From positions 1-64,000 of the forward strand of contig JANPDL010000032.1 of NCBI GenBank assembly GCA_031431475.1: DNA of 64,000 bases, given 5' to 3'. The notes below the pieces were generated by a model. That model was not told where the DNA came from. It did no database searches and saw only the letters and a list, made by a program, of their open reading frames with translations. A program made the translations under genes and the position numbers. This document shows, piece by piece, positions 59,122-64,000 of the stretch (its first letter is position 1; each line of letters opens with the position of its first letter). This DNA is from JADCCX01 sp031431475 (GTDB taxonomy: Bacteria > Pseudomonadota > Alphaproteobacteria > Rhizobiales > Beijerinckiaceae).

Positions 59122-59877
59122 CTACGAACGCCCGCCATCGACAGACAGGACCTGCCCGCTGATCCAACTGGCCTGTTCGCTCGCGAAAAACAGTACAGCA
59201 TTGGCAATGTCTTCCGCTGTGCCCAGCCTGCGCGTGTGGATGCCAGCCATCAGCTTGGCCTGGCCGTCCTCGCCGTAGGATTGCCATTGCCGCTCTGTCG
59301 ATGGATTCGAACGCACAAAGCCCGGCGCGACAGCGTTGCAGGTGATGCCAAACGGCCCGAGATCCTGGCTCAGCTGTTTCGTTAGCCCCACCAGGGCATG
59401 CTTGGCGGCCGTGTAGGCCTGAATGCCTGTGAGGCTTGGCCTGAGGCCTGCGCCCGACGCAATATTGATGATGCGGCCCTGCCCGCGCCTCTGCATCGAG
59501 ATCGACGCAGCCTGCGCAAGCCAGAACGCACCATCGACATTGGCTGCAAAGATGGCGCGCCAGCCCTCCTCCGTTACCCGTTCCACCGGTCCGCCAGTCT
59601 GTCCGCGCACACCGCCTGCCGCATTGACGAGAACGTCGAGCAAGCCGGTTTGGCCAGACACGGCAACAACGAGTTCCTGGCATGCCTTCCGGTCGCCAAT
59701 GTCGATGACATGCGGAACAAAACCAGTAGCATAGGCGAAGTCCGTGACGCGCTCCTGATCCAGATCGGCCACATGAACAATAGCGCCAGACTTGCCGAGG
59801 GCCAACGCGATGGCCTGACCGATGCCCTGAGCGGCACCGGTCACCAGCGCTGTCTTGCCATCAAAGCGGATGAGCAT
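59122..59877 (-). CDS. Short-chain dehydrogenase/reductase (SDR)
   Basis: 251-residue classical SDR. The cofactor motif is TGAAQGIGQ (residues about 13-21), followed by VNAAGG, a Ser in INIASGAG and the catalytic YTAAK (Tyr-x-x-x-Lys). The C-terminal WISGQVLSVDGGRS is typical. ATG 59877 overlaps the upstream ketopantoate-reductase-like gene by 17 nt. Substrate unknown; the operon with a peptide-type binding protein suggests catabolism of an imported hydroxy compound. Confidence 0.9.
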   Translation of the reverse strand: MLIRFDGKTALVTGAAQGIGQAIALALGKSGAIVHVADLDQERVTDFAYATGFVPHVIDIGDRKACQELVVAVSGQTGLLDVLVNAAGGVRGQTGGPVERVTEEGWRAIFAANVDGAFWLAQAASISMQRRGQGRIINIASGAGLRPSLTGIQAYTAAKHALVGLTKQLSQDLGPFGITCNAVAPGFVRSNPSTERQWQSYGEDGQAKLMAGIHTRRLGTAEDIANAVLFFASEQASWISGQVLSVDGGRS

Positions 59878-60907
59878 GGCTGGCAGCCTCGCAAGTCGCG
59901 ATGAGGCCGGCGAATGTCTCGAACGCCATCGGTCGCTCGCAATCTTCAATGGCATGGATGAGTGCTACCAGATGCCGGATACCGGGTGTCTCGACACCGG
60001 ATTCTGCACCCAGATCGGCAATCACGCCGATCTGCGGATCAACCTCGGTACGGCGCTTGCGCACGGCGAGATCACGGTAGATGCCGGAATGTGTCTTGGC
60101 GGTATGGCGGTTGAACTCCGCTAATGCTGCGATTGACGCGCGGGCGCCATCGACAGATGCACCCGGCGCAAAGCAGGCAGGATCGAACCCGTTGAAGCCG
60201 ACTGGTGTGACGCCGCGCGCAGCTGCCACAGCCATGACTTCCCGCGCCAGACGGTCAAAAACCACGAAGCGGCGTGGGTCCTCGAAATTGGCTGTCATGG
60301 AGTCCTTGGTCAGTGCGGTAGCGAACAGCATCGCGCCATAGGCGAGCTTGCCCCAGAGATAGCCCCAAATGTTGTCGGTCAATATCGCATTCGGCTCGAA
60401 CAGCGCCAGGCGTTGGTGCATCAACCGGGTGCGGTCACGGATCGTGCCGTCGATTTCGCCGACCACCACTGCGGCCCGGTTGCCAAACAGGATTTCGCCT
60501 GGCCTCAGCCAGTCCGCGCCGAAATTGACGAAACAGCCCATGGTGCGTTCAGCGCCTACGGCTTTGGCGATGGCGATTTCGTTCAACCCGTTCTGAGCTG
60601 AGAGGACATAACCATCAGCCGAGAGATGCGGTGCAAGTTGGGCGAGTGCAGCCTCAGTTGCCTGCGCCTTCACAGCCAGAACGATCACATCGAACTGGCC
60701 GTGAAGCTCATGAGGCGTGACGGACGGGATGACTTGTACCAGTTCCTCAACCGGGCCGCTGATTTTCAGGCCAGCGGTGCGGCAGGCCTTGACGTGTTCA
60801 TCCACGATATCGACCATCAGCACGGGCAAACCAGCCCGCGCCCAGTAGGCCCCCAGCGTTCCGCCGATGGCTCCCGCGCCCCAGATCAGGATCGGCTTTT
60901 CAGTCAC
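59861..60907 (-). CDS. Ketopantoate reductase (PanE/ApbA) family protein
   Basis: 348-residue NAD(P)-dependent reductase. The N-terminal Rossmann motif is IWGAGAIGGTLGAYWARAG; VLAVKAQATEAAL and SAQNGLNE (Asn) follow, then the C-terminal helical domain with LWGKLAYGAML (conserved Lys of the ApbA_C domain) and KTHSGIYRDL. Members outside pantothenate synthesis act on assorted 2-keto or hydroxy acids. The ATG overlaps the stop of the binding-protein gene by 4 nt, so it belongs to the transporter-linked catabolic set, not to pantothenate synthesis. Confidence 0.85.
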   Translation of the reverse strand: MTEKPILIWGAGAIGGTLGAYWARAGLPVLMVDIVDEHVKACRTAGLKISGPVEELVQVIPSVTPHELHGQFDVIVLAVKAQATEAALAQLAPHLSADGYVLSAQNGLNEIAIAKAVGAERTMGCFVNFGADWLRPGEILFGNRAAVVVGEIDGTIRDRTRLMHQRLALFEPNAILTDNIWGYLWGKLAYGAMLFATALTKDSMTANFEDPRRFVVFDRLAREVMAVAAARGVTPVGFNGFDPACFAPGASVDGARASIAALAEFNRHTAKTHSGIYRDLAVRKRRTEVDPQIGVIADLGAESGVETPGIRHLVALIHAIEDCERPMAFETFAGLIATCEAASHAHPL

Positions 60908-62511
60908 TTCGCAGGCTTGATATTCATCGCCAGCGTGTCCTCGTCCACACGCGCCTTGATCGTCACCTTGTCCTTCTGCATGGCCCAGGCTGAACCGACC
61001 GCCACGATAGGCAGACGCTGCTTGTCGGTATCGAGCAGGGCGTTGGCATCCTCCAGAAACTTGCGGCGCTTGCTTTCATCAAGCTCGACAGCCGCATCCT
61101 GCAACAGCTTATCCATGACAGGATTGTTGTAGCCCAGCACGTTGAAGGCACCCATCCGACGCTCTTTGTCGTTTGAATGGGCCAGAGAGGATAACGTATA
61201 ATGCGACTCACCCGTCAGCGTGCCCCAGCCTGACATCGAAAATGAGTATTCGGCGCGCGTACGGGCTGGAAAGAACACGGCCGCTGGTTGCGCATTGGCC
61301 TGTACGTCAATGCCGATACCGGCCAGCATCTGGGCAATGCCGGTGCCGACCTGCCGGTCACCGGGCAGACGGTCCTGTGTGAACGAGAACTGTGTCTTGA
61401 AGCCGTTGGGATAGCCTGCATCGGCCAGCAGCTTGCGGGCCGCCGCAGGATCATGCGGACGCGCTGGCAGAGCCTTGTTGAAGCCGAAGATCGACGGCGT
61501 CACCATCTGGTTCACCGGCACGCCCAGCCCCTCCATCGCCACTTCGGCCAGTGCTTTGCGGTCGATGGCGAGATCAATGGCCTGCCGTACGCGCAGGTCA
61601 CGGAACGGATTGGCTGGCAGGGCCGAACCGTCCTTCGCCGTGGTGTTCAGCGCCTTCTCGCGCATGTCGAGTTCGACGTTGAACACATAGACTGTGTCGA
61701 TTGTCTGCACCGTCAGTTTGGGATCGCGCTTGAGCGAGGCCACGTCGGTCGCTGGGACGCGTGTGATGAGATCAAGCTGGCCCGCCTTGAGTTGCGCCAC
61801 GCGCGCTGCATCATTGGCGATTTCCTTGCGAACATGCCGTGCCCAGGGTTCCTTGGGTCCCCAGAAACCATCGAAGCGGTCCACGACCAGATCACCCTTC
61901 GGCTGCCAGGAGACATACTTGTAGGGGCCCGTACCGATGGCAGCCTTGCCTGAATTGAACGCCTCGTTGGCGCTCTCCTTCGTCAGGCCGGCCGCCGCTT
62001 TCGACGACACGATAAACAGGCGGATGAAGTCATAGGGCAGGATCGGAGCCGGACCATCCGTCATGATGTGCAGCGTGTGCGCATCGATCACCTTGGTTTC
62101 CTTGACGCGGCGCACATAGATCGTGGTCGGATTGGGACCCGAAACAGTCGGAATGCGCTCGATCGAGAACTTCACGTCTTCAGCGGTGAAATCCGAGCCA
62201 TCATGGAATTTTACGCCCTTGCGCAACTTGAATTCCCACGTCGTGTCGTTGATCAGCTTCCAGCTTTCAGCCAGGCGCGGTTCCACTTCCAGACCATCAC
62301 CGGACCAGGTCAGCGTATCGAAGACATGCTTGAGCGCTTCGGCATGCGTGCCGCTGGCTGTGAAATGCGGATCGATGGAATCGGGACCGCCGCGCACGCC
62401 TATAGTCAGCGTCTGGGCCGAGACTGGAGCCGCTAAGGACAAGGCAAGGCCCCCGGCCAGCGCCGTGGCACATAGAAAAGAATGTCGTGACGAATGGGCA
62501 AACAAGCGCAT
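60904..62511 (-). CDS. ABC transporter substrate-binding protein (DppA/OppA family)
   Basis: 535-residue family 5 binding protein with a Sec-type signal peptide (about residues 1-32, ending APVSAQ) and the mature start TLTIGVRGGPDSIDPHFTAS. Family motifs are WEFKLRKGVKFHDGSDFTAEDVKFS and FRDLRVRQAIDLAIDRKAL. GGGAGG lies 5 nt before the ATG. It is divergent from the MarR/creatininase/permease genes; the permease beginning at 63944 is probably its partner. The ligand is unknown. Confidence 0.92.
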   Translation of the reverse strand: MRLFAHSSRHSFLCATALAGGLALSLAAPVSAQTLTIGVRGGPDSIDPHFTASGTHAEALKHVFDTLTWSGDGLEVEPRLAESWKLINDTTWEFKLRKGVKFHDGSDFTAEDVKFSIERIPTVSGPNPTTIYVRRVKETKVIDAHTLHIMTDGPAPILPYDFIRLFIVSSKAAAGLTKESANEAFNSGKAAIGTGPYKYVSWQPKGDLVVDRFDGFWGPKEPWARHVRKEIANDAARVAQLKAGQLDLITRVPATDVASLKRDPKLTVQTIDTVYVFNVELDMREKALNTTAKDGSALPANPFRDLRVRQAIDLAIDRKALAEVAMEGLGVPVNQMVTPSIFGFNKALPARPHDPAAARKLLADAGYPNGFKTQFSFTQDRLPGDRQVGTGIAQMLAGIGIDVQANAQPAAVFFPARTRAEYSFSMSGWGTLTGESHYTLSSLAHSNDKERRMGAFNVLGYNNPVMDKLLQDAAVELDESKRRKFLEDANALLDTDKQRLPIVAVGSAWAMQKDKVTIKARVDEDTLAMNIKPAK

Positions 62512-62593
62512 GAAAGCCTCCCGATGCTGTCAGCCCGATGCCATCGCGGCACGAGCCAGAATTTACATTGAAGGCCCAACTCAAGCGACAGTC

Positions 62594-62627
62594 AATTCCT
62601 TGTGGAACTAATTTTTACGGATATACT
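62594..62627 (+). promoter_or_regulatory. Candidate promoter and operator of the MarR-type gene
   Basis: TTGTGG (62600-62605) and TATACT (62622-62627) with 16-nt spacing form a sigma-70-like promoter. The imperfect dyad AATTCC-ttgt-GGAACT (62594-62609) overlaps the -35 element, the expected place for autorepression by a MarR protein. Transcription would begin near 62634, too close to ATG 62639 and favouring translation from ATG 62654. Confidence 0.4.
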
Positions 62628-62653
62628 CGCGGACCGGAATGATAAGGTTCACA

Positions 62654-63229
62654 ATGGAACTGCCCAGAGACCACATTGACTTGATCCCGCATGGTGCACT
62701 GGATACAGGCATCGGCGCGGAACTGCTGGCACGCGACAGGCTGGATACCTTCACGCATGCACGCCTGTGGAAGAACCCCTGCGGATTTGCCGCGCGTTTC
62801 AACTATCTGGCGTTGCGCTACAACCAACCTCTTTATGGCTGGGTTCTCGAGCGCTTCGGACTAGCCCGGATCGAGTTTGTGGTGATCTACAGCCTCGCCC
62901 TGCAGGATGGCATCACGGCCAGCGAGATAGCATCGTCCACGGCTTTTCCCAAGAACACGCTGAGCCGCGCCGTCAACCGGCTGGTGAAACTGGGGCTGGT
63001 ATTGCGCCAGACTGACCGGGTTGACCGCCGCCAGCAGTTCCTCTCGCTTTCCATGGCCGGGCGTGCCGTCTTCGATGAAGCGCTACCCCGGTTCGTGGCG
63101 CTGGAGGAGGAGATGCTGGCTCCACTCAGCCTTGTGGAGCGTGAAACATTGTCGGCGCTCATGGCCAAGGTCGTGCTGGCCATGTTCAACAGCGATGCGG
63201 TGCCGGCAAACCAGAGCGACGGAGACTGA
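62654..63229 (+). CDS. MarR family transcriptional regulator
   Basis: 191-residue regulator (196 if ATG 62639 is used). After an unusual 60-residue N-terminal part, a winged-helix MarR domain follows: FGLARIEFVVIYSLALQDGITASEIASSTAFPKNTLSRAVNRLVKLGLVLRQ with the wing DRVDRRQQFLSLSMAGR. The lower ATG is preferred because AAGG lies 7 nt before it and the predicted promoter is very close to the upper one. Divergent from the binding-protein operon and upstream of creatininase/permease genes, it probably controls this transport cluster. Confidence 0.88.
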   Translation: MELPRDHIDLIPHGALDTGIGAELLARDRLDTFTHARLWKNPCGFAARFNYLALRYNQPLYGWVLERFGLARIEFVVIYSLALQDGITASEIASSTAFPKNTLSRAVNRLVKLGLVLRQTDRVDRRQQFLSLSMAGRAVFDEALPRFVALEEEMLAPLSLVERETLSALMAKVVLAMFNSDAVPANQSDGD

Positions 63230-63234
63230 CGCGC

Positions 63235-63936
63235 ATGCGCATTGCCGACATGAACTGGATGCAGGTCGAGGCACACGCAAGGGCCGATCAGCGGGCCGTG
63301 CTGCCCGTGGGATCGACCGAGCAGCACGCACATCTCAGCCTCTGCGTCGATGCCATCCTCGCCGAACGCGTGGCGCTCGATGCAGTCGCCGGGTTGAATA
63401 TCCCGGTCTTTCCCGTGATCAACTACGGCCTGACACCGAGCTTCGTCGATTACCCCGGTACGGTAACACTACGGCTCTCGACGCTGTGCGCCATCATCAC
63501 GGATGTCCTCAATGGCATGGTGCGCTCAGGTTTCCGCAAGATCACGATCGTCAACGGCCATGGCGGCAATTCTCCCGCCCATGGCACGGTGCTGGAATGG
63601 CTTGATCGCAACCGCGGCATTCAGGTGAAGTGGCATAACTGGTGGAGTGCACCGAAGACCATGGCGCATGTGCAGGCGATTGATCCGGTAGCCAGCCACG
63701 CCTCATGGATGGAAAACTTCCCGTGGACGCGGCTGGGCAACATCGCCATGCCCGCCACGCAAAAGCCCATGCTCGATCTCGCTCGCTTCCAGCAGCTTGA
63801 TCCAGGCGCGAAAAAGGCCATGCTCGGCGATGGCAATTATGGTGGTCTGTACCAGCGTCCTGACGAGGACATGCTGGCCATCTGGTCCACCGCCATTGCC
63901 GAGACACGCGCCGTGATTGCGGACGGCTGGGCATGA
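63235..63936 (+). CDS. Creatininase family protein
   Basis: 233-residue metal-dependent amidohydrolase of the creatininase family. Metal ligands are seen in LPVGSTEQHAHLSLCVDAILAE (Glu, His, Asp; about residues 24-45), TIVNGHGGNSPAH (His, about 118) and a downstream Glu. The SFVDYPGTVTLRLSTL stretch is typical. Family members include creatininase, mycofactocin peptidase-like proteins and 2-amino-5-formylamino-ribosylamino-pyrimidinone formamide hydrolase, so creatinine is not certain. It starts 5 nt after the marR stop and 7 nt before a peptide-type permease gene. Confidence 0.85.
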   Translation: MRIADMNWMQVEAHARADQRAVLPVGSTEQHAHLSLCVDAILAERVALDAVAGLNIPVFPVINYGLTPSFVDYPGTVTLRLSTLCAIITDVLNGMVRSGFRKITIVNGHGGNSPAHGTVLEWLDRNRGIQVKWHNWWSAPKTMAHVQAIDPVASHASWMENFPWTRLGNIAMPATQKPMLDLARFQQLDPGAKKAMLGDGNYGGLYQRPDEDMLAIWSTAIAETRAVIADGWA

Positions 63937-63943
63937 TACACAT

Positions 63944-64000
63944 ATGCTAGGCTTCTTTATCCAGCGCGTGCTGCAGGCCTTCGTGGTCATGCTGGTGATA
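63944..64000 (+). CDS. ABC transporter permease, DppB-like (5' end only)
   Basis: 19 codons to the window edge, reading MLGFFIQRVLQAFVVMLVI. This is the standard N-terminus of DppB/OppB permeases (xxFIxxRLLQxxxVLxxV). It begins 7 nt after the creatininase-family stop. Together with the binding protein at 60904-62511 it implies a complete peptide-type transporter continuing beyond the right edge. Confidence 0.75.
   Translation, partial: MLGFFIQRVLQAFVVMLVI

Noticed and set aside
1..64000. CRISPR arrays, insertion sequences, prophage genes, tRNAs
   Set aside because: Looked for in all gaps and none found; gaps are short and the genes are ordinary chromosomal operons.

Overview
The window is a gene-dense chromosomal segment of a GC-rich alphaproteobacterium. 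I read it as Hyphomicrobiales (Rhizobiales), because of the UrtAB urea transporter under a sigma-54 promoter, the cobN/cobO/cobQ/cobP (aerobic, rhizobial-type) cobalamin gene set with DUF1636, the soxBDAG order and the corrinoid/DUF1638/'virulence factor'/ASKHA gene string. The genus cannot be fixed from the sequence alone. No phage, insertion sequence, CRISPR array, tRNA or rRNA was seen.

Layout. 1-3098: end of a nitrogen-regulated urea ABC transporter operon (urtB cut by the left edge, urtA, sigma-54 promoter). 3491-4495: a sugar-nucleotide epimerase. 4587-26953: a very long run of minus-strand genes, mostly overlapping by 4 nt or spaced by a few bases. In transcription order it holds a membrane desaturase, heterotetrameric sarcosine oxidase soxBDAG, a dimethylglycine dehydrogenase-like flavoprotein, a DUF1289 protein, a fused homocysteine S-methyltransferase/MttB-type methyltransferase, a histidine-ammonia-lyase-like protein without the MIO-forming Ala-Ser-Gly, a dipeptide-type ABC transporter (dppABCDF), an Ldh-family oxidoreductase, an enolase-superfamily enzyme, an ornithine-cyclodeaminase-family enzyme and a PhnD-like protein. 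27122-30688 (divergent, plus): corrinoid protein, DUF1638, a 'virulence factor' family protein and a RamA/RACo-type corrinoid reductive activase. 30669-36065: NAD-dependent formate dehydrogenase (fdsA, fused fdsG-fdsB) and a LysR regulator. 36596-44423: LysR, hyuA/hyuB hydantoinase/oxoprolinase-type enzyme and a TRAP transporter, preceded by a 26-codon leader ORF and a perfect 25-bp palindrome. 44639-57525: cobalamin island with two cobalamin riboswitches, btuB-btuC-btuD-btuF-cobD on the plus strand and DUF1636-cobP-cobN-cobO-cobQ converging on the minus strand. 57966-64000: a second peptide-type ABC transporter cluster with crotonase, SDR, ketopantoate-reductase-like, MarR and creatininase-family genes.

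How it fits together (inference). The 4.6-30.7 kb region looks like a quaternary-amine (betaine) catabolic locus. The first N-methyl group would leave through an MttB-type methyltransferase to a corrinoid protein and then to homocysteine via the fused Hcy domain. This is in effect a methionine synthase whose methyl-folate module has been replaced by an MttB module and whose activation domain has been replaced by a RACo-type protein. The remaining methyls of dimethylglycine and sarcosine would be removed oxidatively by the dimethylglycine dehydrogenase and SoxBDAG, and the one-carbon units could end as formate for the adjacent formate dehydrogenase. The neighbouring B12 uptake and synthesis genes can supply the corrinoid cofactor. 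The MIO-less lyase suggests that one substrate carries a trimethylammonium leaving group on an aromatic or imidazole amino acid skeleton. This is the most novel part of the window.
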